Numbered from the stretch's first letter, positions 41,357 through 52,917 are shown. The stretch is 64,000 nucleotides of DNA from Symbiodinium sp. CCMP2592 (GCA_905221615.1 CAJNDT010000307.1:62001-126000), one strand, 5' to 3'. The notes: generated by a model not told the origin, from the sequence alone. Translations and numbers: made by a program.

Positions 41357-42490
41357 ATGGCAACGCCGGTCACTCTGGCTAAACCCCCTGAGGCCATCCC
41401 GGACGCTTATGCCGACGACATTGCAGAACTCCACTCGTCTGTGGCCACTCTGTTTGCGAGGAAGCAGATCCCCTACTCGGTCCAGGCAGCCTTGGCCAAG
41501 GAGGGCTACATCACTTTGGAGGACATCGCCGACCGCTGGGACGATGCATCGGCTGCCAGAACCAGTGGCCCCAAGGACTTAGGCTTTGCTAATGGCGACA
41601 ATGGGTTCACGCCTCAAAGCAGCGCCTTCACTGCCATGCGCCTCTTTCAGGCGATCAAGGCGGCTAAAGACATGACCAAGAACCTCTATGCGCCTCGCTC
41701 CAGTGTCACCCCTGGCCAGGGCTCTTTAGAACGCTCAGGTCTGGAAGTGCTGTGTGACCGGCACCAGCTCCTCACGGAGTGGACTAAGGCGACTGGGCTC
41801 CCGAAGCCCAAACTCGAAGCCCAGGGGAGTGACACCCTCCTCAAGGCGCAGTTTCGCTTCTCCTCAAAAGGGGAACTCGGTTTCATCAATGCGAAATACA
41901 TCATCAGTGCCCTGCCGGAGCTTGAAGAGAAGCCGTTCAAAACAAAGCGGAAAGTGACGGTAGACGGTTGGGATAAAGAAGAGGAGGAAGAAGAACGCAA
42001 GCTCCCAACCACCAGACGACATCTGGAGAGGATGCGCCGTGTGTTCCGCAACAACCTTTCGATGTGTCTCCTGGCCTTTCCCCAGTTCACTCAGTTCGAT
42101 GCCTCGAAGCATGATCTGGATGACTGGTATGACTGGTTTTGGGGCCCGGACATTGCGGGACGAATCCCAGCTCCATCGGAAAAGACTCTTCTTTACGCCG
42201 AACGGAATGCGTGGAGAGCCATCCACAATCTGGTCTATGAGGGCAAGTCGCTCAAGGAGGCCATGGTGGAAGTCCGTGCGGATGCCCTCTTCTGGACCAG
42301 GGAAGTCTACGAGCGTGTGTCTCGGCCTGGTGATAAGGGTTCGAAGGGCACTCCGAAAGGTGAGAAAGGCAGCCCCCCTGCAAAGTGGCAGGGGAAGGGC
42401 TCTTGGAAAGGGAAGCAAGCTTGGTCGGTGTACCAGCCCTTCCTCAAGCAAGCCACCAAGGGCAAAGAAGGCAAGAAGGGCAGCCCAAGG
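41357..42490 (+). CDS. Gag-like protein of RT element
   Basis: ATG 41357 (MATPVTLAKPPEAIP, context CCCCATGGC) is chosen because upstream codons overlap the terminal repeat. A helical protein of about 375 residues: a short N-terminal module with LAKEGYITLEDIADRWD (SAM-like helices), a central domain (LEVLCDRHQLLTEWTKATG), an acidic run, a capsid-like helical region (RVFRNNLSMCLLAFPQFT, DWYDWFWGPDIAGRIP) and a basic Gly/Lys-rich tail. The finger region that should follow continues in a different frame from about 42480. Confidence 0.7.
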
Positions 42491-42960
42491 GCAAGGGCAA
42501 GGATCCCTGGCCCCAGAATTGGTCCAGGAACAATCCGAAAGGCACCCCCTTCTGCAGGGATTATCACATCAAGAAGCAGTGTCCTGGCAACCGTGGACGT
42601 TCCCACAACTGTCCTGTCACCAAGGATGGCTGGGTGTGCAATGCCCCTCCGAATGAGCACAGCCCAGACGACTGTGAGGGTCTGCCGCCCTCCAGTAGTG
42701 CTCTCTCGGATGACAAGCCCTTCTCTCTCGGGCTTTGGATTGAGAGGCATTACCCGGGCACCCTGACTGCACACTACTCTCCTGAATGGCTTAAAGGAGT
42801 CCCCGACCGACTGGTCCGGAGACTCCAGTGGTCTCCTTCCGAGTGCACTGCCAGCATTCCTGAGGGTGCCATCATTTTGCCCTTTGCGGGCCGGGATGAT
42901 GCCTCATCTCTGGAAGCGATCCTCCAGCTCCGGAACTCTCCTCGAGAGTTCTGGCCTTTG
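42480..42960 (+). CDS. CCCH-like finger and linker of RT element (shifted frame)
   Basis: In a frame shifted from the gag ORF: PKGKGKDPWPQNWSRNNPKG, then FCRDYHIKKQCPGNRGRSHN followed by Cys, a C-x8-C finger in which the third expected Cys appears to be Arg. It continues through SALSDDKPFSLGLWIERHYP toward the methyltransferase-like part, keeping the frame to about 42957. Confidence 0.55.
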
Positions 42961-43530
42961 ATTCCTCTAGGAAACCCGATGGTAAGGACCTCCTTAATGA
43001 CACCCTGTTCGGGTCGCTCTGTGTTTCGGCGCTGCAAGGACACATCTCCTTTGTGGGAGGATGTCCGGACCTCAAAACCTGGGGTTTAGATAGATGGTTT
43101 CAGGACTCGGGTACTTTCCATGCGGTTCGTGCCCGCTCCGCAGAGAATGCCTGGGGCATAGCCGCTCTTCCTCAGGAGACTTTGCACTCTGCGGACGAGG
43201 AAAGCACCCTGCTCCTTAGGTTCCTTCTGCTTGCATGGCTCGCCTTCAAGGCGGCCTCGCCCCGTGCTGCCCCTAAGGTCTTTTGCTTCCTGGAGATGGC
43301 TGAGGATCCAGCTCGAGGAGCCATTTCCCCGGCCAAGAGACGCTCCTCTTCGGCCTGGGCCACTCCGGCCCTACGTGCTTGGACCTTAGATCTAGGCCTT
43401 GAGGTTCTTCATTTCGATCTTTCCTCCTTTGGATGGGTTGTTAGTCGTCCCTCTAGAGCGGTCACGAACCTTCCCCTCCAATCCTGGGAGGGAAGGACCT
43501 GCACACATACCCATCACCTTAAACATGATA
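42957..43530 (+). pseudogene. Degenerate C5-methyltransferase-like domain in RT element
   Basis: A third frame reads FDSSRKPDGKDLLNDTLFGS, HISFVGGCPDLKTWGLDRWF, ESTLLLRFLLLAWLAF, KVFCFLEMAEDPARG, SSAWATPALRAWTLDLGLEV and a final segment ending AVTNLPL. This order matches a methyltransferase-derived domain recalled from other dinoflagellate RT proteins, in which the third block reads roughly GGPNCRTW. Here that block is GGCPDLKTW, so the Pro-Asn-Cys position is lost and catalysis is unlikely. dinoflagellate retroelements with captured C5 methyltransferases are described in the literature; this assignment is by motif order only. Confidence 0.45.
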
Positions 43531-43908
43531 GTCCCGTGCCTGGGGACGCCCGGCGACCTGAAGCCATGCTACAGAGTATTGCCTCGGCGTTGGCCGAAAT
43601 GCTTCGGAACACGGTCTCTCCGGTGGTGGCTTCGCCGAGTGGGCCCGCCACCAAACTCCTCGCTGATCCCTCGCTGGGGCAGGAGCGTCCTCGCTGGGCG
43701 GCTCAAGGGTCAGCACCCATCGGGGCGGCTGCTCAACCCTCCCTACCTTGCTGGGAGGGAAGCGTCATGATGCTGGGTCTCCTGGTGCAGGTACCCATGC
43801 AGGCGATCACTTGCTCGCTGCGGCCCCACTGATTGGGTCTGATCGGCCTTCGACGCTACCGCTTTCAGAAAAGCTTGCCTTAGACGATGCCACAATGAGA
43901 GTGGGAGA

Positions 43909-45235
43909 GTGGCCCATGGTTTTAAGGTTAGGCCTCTGAGGGACGGAGGTGGTAAGACCTCCCCCGGTAGGATGCCCCCACACCTACGCACGGGACCGAG
44001 GGCTCCTGCTCTGGGAAAGTTCATCCGGGAAAAGGCCGGGCCCCTGGTCCCCTCCTTCCTAGCCTCCACGGCCGCGGGTGCCAAGCAACACCCTTTCCCG
44101 GATTCTGTTCTCAAGGAAATTCGGGATTTTATCATGCCTCAGCACCCCCAACCGGATGCAGGACAGCCCTTTTACTTGGATGTTATCAGGAAACTCCTGT
44201 GCGACATCCAAGATGTCGATGCTGAGTACCCGCTGATACTCAAGGAAGGGGTCCCTCTGGGAGTGGACACCCCTACTCTCCAATCTCCGGGCGTTTGGCC
44301 TCTGAAATCAGAGATCATTGGAGAAGAGTGGGACCCGGTGGAAGCACCACCCCCCACAGGCCATACTAACTACTCCTCCGCTGACACCTTTAGGGAGGAG
44401 ATTCGGGCTACCTTCGTGGAAGAAACTCCACTGGGTATGGTCATCGGACCATGCACGAGTGCCGAAGCAGCAGCGCACTGCCAGTGTACGGAAGATGAGC
44501 TCTGCCCCTGCCCCATGGCGGGGATTGATGAGTCGGACAAGATCCGTTCCATCTTTGATGGCTCCAAGGGAGGTGCTAATCTCCGTATCCAACAGAACAC
44601 AATGGAGAAAACCACTGCTCCGACTGTCACGGACTGCGTCCAGTGCCTACATTGGCTTCGGGCATCACGTTCTCGTGGGAAGCCAGGTGCCTATGGCCCT
44701 GAGCCCGGGGAACAGGAGACCACGGATGCCTCTGGGTCTCGTGAAACCACCCCTGGTGCGGCAAGCCCGGAACGGGACAGTCCCTCGGAAAAGGAAGACT
44801 CCAGCGCCGGCTCCGGCCGACCCTGGTGCTTTCCTGGCTCTGATGACGAGTGGATCCTGCTCAAAGCTGACGTGACTAAGGCACACAGGAGGATCAAGAT
44901 TCTTATCCGAGAATGGCGCTACCAAGTGGTGAGGAATGGTGGGTTAACACAGTAGGCACCTATGGGATGGCCAGTGCCCAGCTCTACTGGGGACGTATGG
45001 CTGCCATCCTCCTAAGGATTGTGTATGCCGTGTTTCCCGAGGTTGACTGGGGTTTCGTCTTTGTCGACGACTTTGCCTGGCCTGCTCCGTAAATCGAACT
45101 CCCCCCTCTTGGCGACGGCAATTTGCTTGCTGTTGCTTGCCCTCGGCACTCCTTTGAGCTGGAAGAAAACCTTGCTAGCTGAGGTCAACACTTGGCTTGG
45201 CTTTGTCATTGACCCAAAAGGGCCCTGTGTGCAGA
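43909..45235 (+). pseudogene. Reverse transcriptase of RT element, frameshifted
   Basis: First frame (43909-44955): finger/palm N-terminal part (PLILKEGVPLGVDTPT, AGIDESDKIRSIFDGSKGGA, DEWILLKADVTKAHRRIKIL). It shifts at about 44930 to a frame reading EWWVNTVGTYGMASAQLYWG and FPEVDWGFVFVDDFAW, where VDD is the polymerase motif (about 45055). It shifts again at about 45080 to LLRKSNSPLLATAICLLLLA and NTWLGFVIDPKGPCVQMARD. Each frame supplies the next RT block with little loss, so the shifts are small indels. Confidence 0.75.
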
Positions 45236-45299
45236 TGGCCCGAGACAAGCACCTGCTTGTCATTGGCATTCTTGTCTTCTCCTCTCTCTTTTTGACCGG

Positions 45300-45917
45300 A
45301 TGTTCCGACAGGCATCGCCGTATGCCCCGCTTGCCATTTGGTCAGGGGCAAGTGATGCTAGCGCTTCGGATGATGGCAGCGCCTATGTAGGCGGCTGGCT
45401 TTCCAACATGGACTCCCCGTCCAAGTCGGAAGTCTTCTGGTTCCACTACCAGGTCACCGCGGAGCGGCATCCATGGGCCTTTGAGAAGGGCTGCCCGAAA
45501 AAGCGCATTGCTGCCCTCGAGATGTTCGGCACTCTGATCCTCTCTCACTTTCTCATGGAGAAGGCGCCTGCGTTCATCCCGAACCTCAGGCTCCCCCTGG
45601 TCAGCGACAACCAGGGGAACGTGTACTCGCTCCTGAACGATAAGTCCAAGAGGATGCCAACATCTGTCATCCTCATGGAGATCTTGTACCAGCTGCACCG
45701 GCATGGCATGCAGCTTGCTCCCTCCCACGTCAAGCGCGACTTCAACACGTGGGCTGATGATCTGACTCATCCCAACTTTCAAGGTTTCACTCCATCTCTC
45801 TGCTTGCCGGTGGAACCCGTGCTCAAGCATTTTTCCCTCATTCGCTCTATCTTGGAAGATCGTATTTTCGACGACCCATCTGACCTCACCCATGGGCCCG
45901 CGCAGGGCGCCCGGTGA
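45300..45917 (+). CDS. RNase H-like domain of RT element
   Basis: About 200 residues with the acidic positions of RNase H: Asp in SGASDASASDDGSAYVGGWL, Glu in KKRIAALEMFGTLIL, Asp in PLVSDNQGNVYSLLNDK and Asp in HVKRDFNTWADDLTHPNF. It would cleave the RNA of the RNA:DNA hybrid. The order RT then RNase H, with no integrase between or after, separates this element from the copia element at 17-23 kb. Confidence 0.75.
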   Translation: MFRQASPYAPLAIWSGASDASASDDGSAYVGGWLSNMDSPSKSEVFWFHYQVTAERHPWAFEKGCPKKRIAALEMFGTLILSHFLMEKAPAFIPNLRLPLVSDNQGNVYSLLNDKSKRMPTSVILMEILYQLHRHGMQLAPSHVKRDFNTWADDLTHPNFQGFTPSLCLPVEPVLKHFSLIRSILEDRIFDDPSDLTHGPAQGAR

Positions 45918-46076
45918 GGATGTGGCTGCCTCCTGTACAGGCTTCTTTCTGGACGGCACAAAATTTTGGAACTCTCACTTCTGTACAAGGAGGGTTCCCG
46001 ATCTCCAGGTGCCTTAGGCCCTGAAGGAGGGGACCCTCCTGTACTTTGAAACGGCCTTCCTCTAAGCGGAGGTCCC

Positions 46077-46186
46077 CGACCGAAGGAACATTCCGGGAGT
46101 CGGCAGCCACACCAATCCACCATGCAAAAGAGGGCTTGCGCGCATGGTGCTTTTTGGTGTGCCATTTTCATGCGGATATCTGACAT
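46077..46186 (+). repeat. Right terminal direct repeat of RT element (110 bp)
   Basis: Identical to 41114-41223. Because the two copies show no differences, insertion or the last homogenisation was recent even though the coding region is broken. Confidence 0.95.
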
Positions 46187-47116
46187 CATTCCTTGTTATG
46201 AGACTCGGCGGGCGTATATGGTTTTCACCCAGCCTGCACCTTTGGATGCTGGATTCTGCCTGTACTCGGTCGTCAGAACCTAAGGACAGTCAAGCTCGAG
46301 CGCTTGCACCGAGTGGTCAAAGACGAGCATGACAAACGGCGTCAAAAGGCTTGCAATGGTGAATAGAATTGGTTGATGAAGGTCAACATGTAGAATTTCT
46401 TGGAAAGACATATGTCCTGTGTGTGTTAAGTAATAAGCATCTTGGAGGGGAAGTCGGTGATTGTTGTGTTGCGCATTGGTGCTTGAAATTGCCATGTGTG
46501 GACCGCCTCCTGTGATGTTTTTTTGGCTGAAGGCTGGTTTAGGCGCCCGTTGTTAAGGCAGGTTGTGATCACGCAGTTGAGTGTAGTACATAATTGATTC
46601 CAATCACCGGTGGTGCCTGCACAACACTACAACTTTGCCCGACACGGGGCGTTTATAAAGAACCTTCGTTCTCGGAAGCAACCGTCGGCTTGCAGGCAGA
46701 GACATGTGGGATGAACATGCGAAGGAAAGCAGATCTGGCAGCGATAAAGGCCGAAAGTGCACTGCCGGACTCCCTTGCCATTGCCGATAGCTTCTCGAAT
46801 GCAAGCAGTTTTTTTGTCTCATGTTCTGTCTGTCATAAGAAGGATCCCCCGAACGGCGACCTGCCGGACCCTTGCAAAACAAGCCAATCAATTGTCAAGC
46901 CCATGAGTTTCATCGTGTGTGAAGGCTGTGCGGCAGGAGAACAAGCTGCTGGGCCACACAAGCGCGACGGAGAAGATGTTCTCGACCAAGATACGACGGC
47001 CGAAGCGGGACTTGTTCAAGAAGAGGTGCACAGATCCTCTTCAGCAGTGATCTCCAGATATGCTGCATGGTGTACCTAGAATCAGTTCAGAATGCGCATG
47101 TATGCATAATGCATAT

Positions 47117-47176
47117 TATTATATAGATATAGATATAGATATAGATGTAGATGTAGATGTAGATGTAGATGTAGAG
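47117..47176. repeat. (GATATA)n/(GATGTA)n microsatellite
   Basis: Hexamer ATAGAT repeats switching to GTAGAT repeats about half way. Confidence 0.95.
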
Positions 47177-47924
47177 AGTGAGTCCCATGTCACGACCTAC
47201 AGTGGAGCGTAACTCAACACGCTATTATGACTTGAGTGACGACCTACACAAGGGGCGGCATGATAGGGTCGAGAAACAGAGACTCTGACACAGCCTTGTG
47301 GTTGTCACAAGAGGGATGCAAGGGCTTGAGATGCAAGTGCTTGGCGGGAGACCTCTCGGCTTCCTGATGGGCGCTTTTTGTGCTTCCTCGAATCTGGGCT
47401 CGGGTGAGGTCAGCGCACATCTGGCATGCAACAGATGAAGCTAGATGCTCTGTGAGCAATGTTGGCAGATCAGAAGCTGGAAGCTACACGTGTTGTCGAA
47501 TGGTGTGCGGAGATGTGTGAAAAGTTAGACGTTGTATTCGGATCGCTTCGCCGAAAGCCGTAAGCCAATGTGCCTATGGTAGAGTTTGCACCCTATGCTG
47601 CAGGTCTCCCCGAGACCTCGTCTGATGCATTCGAGCACGAGTGACAAGAAGAGAGTGAGTCGGGATACAGCCTGCTAAGCTAGCTATTTTTCTTACTTTT
47701 TTAGATGTGTGATCTATTTATATGTATTTGGATAGCAACACACAGGCCTTTGAAACATGTAGTATATCTCTGATATTCACATACAACCCACTGACGCCAG
47801 GACTGTGCCACACTGAGGTTCTGACCTTACTGAGCAATGTCATGCATCACGCATTATATATGTTTCTTCGTGATGTAGTGACAGCGAGCAGACGCACTAT
47901 GCAAGTCAACCCTTTCCGTACATA

Positions 47925-48010
47925 TATATGTATATATATATGTATGTATGTATGTATGTATACATATGCATGTACGTATGTATGTGTGCGTGTGTATATA
48001 TATATACACA
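47925..48010. repeat. TATG/TA microsatellite
   Basis: Tracts of TATA, TATG and TATAC, with a CATACATACATG end, giving partial dyad symmetry like the tract at 12845. Confidence 0.9.
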
Positions 48011-49912
48011 TACATACATGTATTGTTTATCTGGTATCTATCTATTTATACATTATCTATATGTACACGCACATACCTGCCAGCCTGTCTGCAAGAAATC
48101 TGTCTAGGGTGGATGACTCAGTGAAAGGATGACTCACTGGAAGAATGGAAGGATGGATGGATGTAGGCACTTGAAAGGACAAAGGCTAAACACTGGATCG
48201 AGTTCCTTCACTACTTCATCTAGAGTCTAGAGGTGCAACTTGTAGCTGAGAGGGTAGACCGAGGAAGCCGAACAGCTGACGTCCAGATAAGGACTGCTGA
48301 ATGTGCCGACAGATAGCCTTTATTCCAACTGCAACATGTGCAGAGGCGCTTGAGCTGCAAATATTTCGAGTGCTTCCAGGGCCAAGGAAAGGTGATGTGA
48401 AGTGGACAAGACCCCTCCATGCCAGGTCAGTATCTGGAACACCATCACTTTTATCATCAGCTGTGTCCCCGCTGTGCCGAACATAACTGGCAAAAGCGCC
48501 AGCAAACCGCGGATATGCGTGGTATGGTATGTGCCTGACCCCCAGATGTAAGCTTGCTTGTTTCGCTGTTTCCAAGACAGTGCAGGACCCGCGGATGAAC
48601 AGTGTAGTAAGCAAGGAATAACAGCCGAAGGCTCCTTCATCTAGTGCATGTGAAGGGGTCGCGCTCACTGGGAAAGCTCAGTGTCATTTATTCGTACAGA
48701 AAGCAGAGCACTCGGACTCACCAATTGAGTAGCACCCGCACGGGTGCCGTGACCGTGGGCATCGACCTTTCACATTGGACCGGTGTGGATGGATCCTATG
48801 ACATGGTGCAACATCATTTCTACTTTCCGGTCGAGTGGCTGGTGACGGCTTGGCTCTGGACCTGTTTAAGATCGCAGCATGTGGTATCCGTGGCGAGCGA
48901 GGGGCCAGGCAGGAAACTGCGGCACGAAGGAAACGCCACCCGATCGAAGGCTTGTGGTCATGCTCCATGGGTGCTAATGTATTTCAACCAAGCAGGGAGC
49001 AAAGGCTCGGGATCGAATCGGGATGGAACTGTGACGGACTGCATCGCAAGAGGGGCGGGAATCTGTGCTTCTAAGCAACGAAGTGCCCGGCAGCAGTGCA
49101 AGCTTTAATGCAACAGCTCGTGGCAGCATCTCTTGATGTCCAGCTTGTAGCCAGGGGCAGTAGCACTGCAACCTAGTCACGGCTGCATTTGGGTCACATC
49201 GTAGCGGGCACCAAATCGTGCTGCAGGTGGTCACAGGTGGACGTGTCCGCATCGGCTTTCAAATAGCCCGGCACTTTGCAATGCCGTCACATGCAGGTGT
49301 TCACCAGTTTCAATTGGATCCTTGGACTTCGCAGGGGATCTGATTGCCTGCAGACACAGTTCTTGGGCATTCGTGAAGGTCTTGAAGCTCCTACGTGCAG
49401 GAGCATTTGTGCTTACTACCTCACGATTTCCGTGCGATTGTGACTCAGAACCGCAATTGGATGGGCTTGCCACTGGGTGGATCGATCGGATGACATCTCC
49501 TGCCGAGGCGCTTTGCGCTACTCCAAGGAGCCAGACTATCACGAATGGCGCGAGCGCTTGGAGGCAGCGCAGTTGCACAGTGTCTGATGCTCTAAGCATT
49601 GGTGGAAGTCGAGATGAAATTCTCTAGTCGTCACTTCAGCCGTCTGGGTCTTTTTGCAAACGCTGTGAGGTCTGTGGGCCCTTGGAACTCTGCGATCTGC
49701 GGCTCGTGGAACGATTCTGCCAGCAGCTCCTGCGCCGCTTCCCGCGCATCCATGCGGGGGCCCCGAAGCGATGTATACCCTCGACGGAAGGAAGGAAGAG
49801 TGCGAGCGAGCGAGCGAGACAGAGCAGGTAAGCCATGAAGAAAGAGTGTGGATGACCCGAGTGATCAGGGCAGGTTTTCTGAGTGGTCACGGTCTTAGCA
49901 CTTGGTCGTGGG

Positions 49913-49986
49913 CAGGGGGTTGAACTGTGCACTCGGGGGAACACCTCTTTCCGCCGCGAGTAGCTCAACCCCTCAGCAAGCAAGCA

Positions 49987-50018
<32 letters not shown>
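49913..50018 (+). repeat. Hairpin + (GCAA)n(GA)n repeat, copy 1
   Basis: AGGGGGTTGA near 49914 pairs with TCAACCCCT at 49965, enclosing a CCGCCGCGAG-containing loop. It is followed directly by CAGCAAGCAAGCAAG and (GA)n. This architecture recurs at 54140 and 54745, suggesting a SINE-like or hairpin-mobilised repeat. Confidence 0.65.
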
Positions 50019-50433
50019 GTTCTCCCTTGGAGCACATTCACCCTGCAGCGCATGTGGGACATTTATGGCCACATGGCCAGAGCAGAGCCTGGGGGACGCC
50101 CCATGCTAATGTGGAAGAACATGGCATGGTGGGGGAGGGAGCAGCAACGCCCACGTAGGGAACGGCACCAGCACGCGGGGCGATTCAACGCCTTCGTGGA
50201 CCCAGAGAGGAAGGTGATGAGCGTAGCGAGGGAGAACTGGCATGGAGTCGCAGCGAACCTTGAGGCATGCTAGGAACAGAATTTGTGGAACAGTACGACA
50301 CGCCTTGGGCAACAAACAGGCCGACAAGCCAGCATCGGCAACCTGGCACCTAACCCGGCGGCACCACAACGGAACAGGGGGCGAGGAAGGCTCCGCTTGG
50401 GGAATGAAGCACGAACGCTGAGACGCAGCAGTC

Positions 50434-51492
50434 GTGTGCAGTTTCTGTTGTGTTGCGCCGCGGCCTCAGCTCAAACACGACACGTGTGACAGCGACACTG
50501 TGAACACAACAAACACCAGCAGCGCCCTGTGTTTCCTCTTCGGTGTGGGGGCCCTCGTCTGGCAAGGATATACATCCACAGCTAAGCCCAGCAACGGGGG
50601 CCCACCACCACCGACCGCACCGCAAGCCTCACCACGCAGAGCAGCAGCCCGGCAGCCGGTCACGCAGAAAACGGCACCGGCGGGGGCAGGGGCCACGCAG
50701 CGCCACAACGGGGCGACACAACCACCACACCCCAGCAACCACAGCAACCAACTGCAGCGGGGGAGGTCCCAGAGTTGGAGGAGGCCGACAAGCCAGAGCC
50801 GGCCCTACCATGAAGGCCATGGCGACCAGAGAATGAGAGGTAAGAGATTCAAGGCAGCAGTTCAGCAAGCCTACCAACAACGAGGATGGCACAAGCTCGA
50901 CGAACAGACGTGGAGAGAAGTGGCACACCACGTCGGCCTCAGAGAAGAAGACGACGAGGAGGAATGGGCGCGCGTACTCGCGCGAGGGTCGACGGGGAGC
51001 ACACGCATGGGCAGCCCGACCGCAGCCACAACACACCAAGGGGGGAGCAAGCAGCAGACCGACAACTGGTCAGAACTCCTCAACAGGGGGCGCCAACTAT
51101 GGACAACCCACAGCAGCACAGCCGCGGCCGCCAGCAGCAACACACAGCTGGGGGGAACCACGCCGCCAAGCGCACAGGGCAGCCAGCACTCAACAGCCAC
51201 AGCTCCCCAACCCCAGCAACCACAACCACAGCAAAGGCCAAGAAGGGGGCAGCCACCGACCGACCCACGACGACGCAGAGGGAACAGCCCGACGCCAGTA
51301 GTGCCTCAACCAGCGGATGACCCAGCCAAGTGGGAGGGGGTGTTCAACACGATCATCCTGTCAGCAGGGGGCGGCCCGGCGGCCCACTGCCACGGACCTT
51401 TCCACCGGAACTACCAGTCACATGGCGTCAACGTGGCGTTCGCTCTGTTTCCTTGGGGGAGCTCCGGCAATTCAGGCCGGTCAAATGGCTGA
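50434..51492 (+). CDS. Unknown Gln/Pro/Thr-rich ORF with conserved-looking core
   Basis: 352 codons, low-complexity except for a helical core at about 50835-50990 (KRFKAAVQQAYQQRGWHKLD, REVAHHVGLREEDDEEEWAR). Flanks are Gln/Pro/Thr-rich with long G runs in DNA. Probably one exon or frame of a degenerate gene that continues to 53670. No family is recognised; the extreme composition means the frame could be partly spurious. Confidence 0.35.
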   Translation: MCSFCCVAPRPQLKHDTCDSDTVNTTNTSSALCFLFGVGALVWQGYTSTAKPSNGGPPPPTAPQASPRRAAARQPVTQKTAPAGAGATQRHNGATQPPHPSNHSNQLQRGRSQSWRRPTSQSRPYHEGHGDQRMRGKRFKAAVQQAYQQRGWHKLDEQTWREVAHHVGLREEDDEEEWARVLARGSTGSTRMGSPTAATTHQGGSKQQTDNWSELLNRGRQLWTTHSSTAAAASSNTQLGGTTPPSAQGSQHSTATAPQPQQPQPQQRPRRGQPPTDPRRRRGNSPTPVVPQPADDPAKWEGVFNTIILSAGGGPAAHCHGPFHRNYQSHGVNVAFALFPWGSSGNSGRSNG

Positions 51493-51507
51493 TCCACATT
51501 ACGCTGG

Positions 51508-52890
51508 ATGTTGGGGCGGCTTCCGCCGCGAGTAGCCAACCAGTACTACTTCGACTGGGGCTACCAGCAAGACCCACTGCCACCAGCCACCTACCCCCCG
51601 GGCCAGTGGGAAGCAATCAGGTTGCGGCTCATACCACGTCCCACACCCAACTACCCAGGAGACCCGGCAGCACACAGCCACAGGGGGGTGGCGACGAACC
51701 ACACCACGGGGACTGGGGGGAGCACACAGAGAGAGCAGCAACAGCCCACGACAAGCAAGCACACCGCCCAGAGGAGGGACACCACCGGCGCCCGCACCGA
51801 AGAGAGAGGACACAGACGAGGCATCCTACATGCAGCAACCGGCTAGCAGCAGTAGCCCCGCCGTAAAAGCCGAAGTCAGCCATGGGGTCACAGCGAGAGG
51901 CCGCGCGACGGCAGCAGCCTGGCGGAGGCCCCGCCTGGACCCAACGGCAGCCATGATCCGACACTGGCTACGACAGATACGAGATGTACTGGAGATGAAG
52001 GGGGGCAAGCATGCGGCGATTGACGTTGCAGAGCACCTGCTGCTCCTTCTCGACACCAGAGACGGAGCTGGCAGCGGGGACAGCAGAGACGAGCGAGGGG
52101 GCACATTGCCCAGAACCGCCACGCAAGCGCCGCAAGTACCTCGATACCTGGGCATAGCTTCTATGCGCATGTGCGATATAGGGGAAGAGGAATACAACAG
52201 GACGGGGTCAACCAGCACTACGTGCGCAGGGCACAAGAAGTCCTGAACCTGCTTGTGGCCGACCAGTCAGGAGCACAAGTGCAGGCCAGCTATGCTGGCA
52301 TCCAGCAAGCCATGGTGGCCGTGAACACGGCGAGGGGGCTGGCTGTTTCAGGTCACGGCGGTGGGGCAGCACGCAGATGCCGCGGCCACGTAACCCGGCG
52401 GGTTACGCGCTAGAATGGGACCAAAGCAGCAAGCGCTGGCCATTGTCAGAGAGCCCCCGCCACGCAGCTCAACCTTCCCCCAGGACAGTGGGAAATGATG
52501 GCTATACGCCTCCTACCACCGCAGCCAGCGCAGTCGCAGCAAGCACTCCAGCACCAAGCCCAACTGCACCACCGAGGCAGCCATGGCGAGCCCTTGCTGC
52601 AAGCACCTCCACGGGGGCACCTGCTGACCGAAGTGGCAATGACGAGACTCTGGTTGCGACAGCTGCTCTCCTACACGCTCGATAGCGTGCCGTGGGGGAA
52701 CGCCGTCCGGCACCAAGTCGAGGACGCCCTGGACGCCCTGGAGACCCGCGCGTCTACAGCACCGGGCAAGAACTGTTCAGCCATGCCATGCGTGGAAGTG
52801 ACGGGGAGAACGGCATCAATACACACCAAGTCCGTGCAGATCTGGAAGCCGTCGACAAGGACATAGTGCGAGCCATACACGCCCTGGATG
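51508..52890 (+). pseudogene. Two diverged copies of an unknown protein module, frameshifted
   Basis: Module 1: YPPGQWEAIRLRLIP (51592), MIRHWLRQIRDVLEM ... HLLLLLDTRDG (51953), then DGVNQHYVRRAQEVLNLLV (about 52207). Module 2: LPPGQWEMMAIRLLP (52473), MTRLWLRQLLSYTLD (52638), then FSHAMRGSDGENGINTHQVR and ADLEAVDKDIVRAI (about 52775). The order and key residues (PPGQWE, R-x-WLRQ, NxHxVR) repeat. Within each module the pieces fall in different frames, so introns or indels separate them. Function unknown. Confidence 0.45.
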
Positions 52891-52917
52891 CCATGACGCA
52901 ACACCAGGGGGGAAGCC

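Larger units (their letters stand above)
41114..46186 (+). mobile_element. RT-RNase H retroelement with 110-bp terminal direct repeats, decayed
   Basis: Bounded by identical 110-bp direct repeats. Between them, in order on the plus strand: gag-like ORF, CCCH-like finger, degenerate methyltransferase-like domain, reverse transcriptase (FVDD) and RNase H. The coding sequence changes frame at least five times, so this copy is dead or needs extensive frameshifting. No aspartic protease, integrase or tyrosine recombinase was seen, so its class (very short LTR, DIRS-like or other) is not settled. No target-site duplication is visible: the left flank is (TCAC)n, the right flank CATTCCTTG. Confidence 0.8.
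46187..50433. other. Gene-poor region
   Basis: No gene is supported with confidence. The only larger open stretch is 46594-47079 plus (161 codons, CSVCHKKDPP and CEGCAAGEQ Cys pairs), not recognised and possibly chance. Microsatellites lie at 47117-47176 and 47925-48010. 48200-49600 is unique-looking, of mixed composition. (GCGA)n occurs near 49800. Confidence 0.5.

Noticed and set aside
46594..47079. 161-codon ORF with Cys pairs
   Set aside because: Cys spacing fits no finger that I recognise, there is no supporting neighbour or splice signal, and composition resembles the surrounding non-coding DNA.
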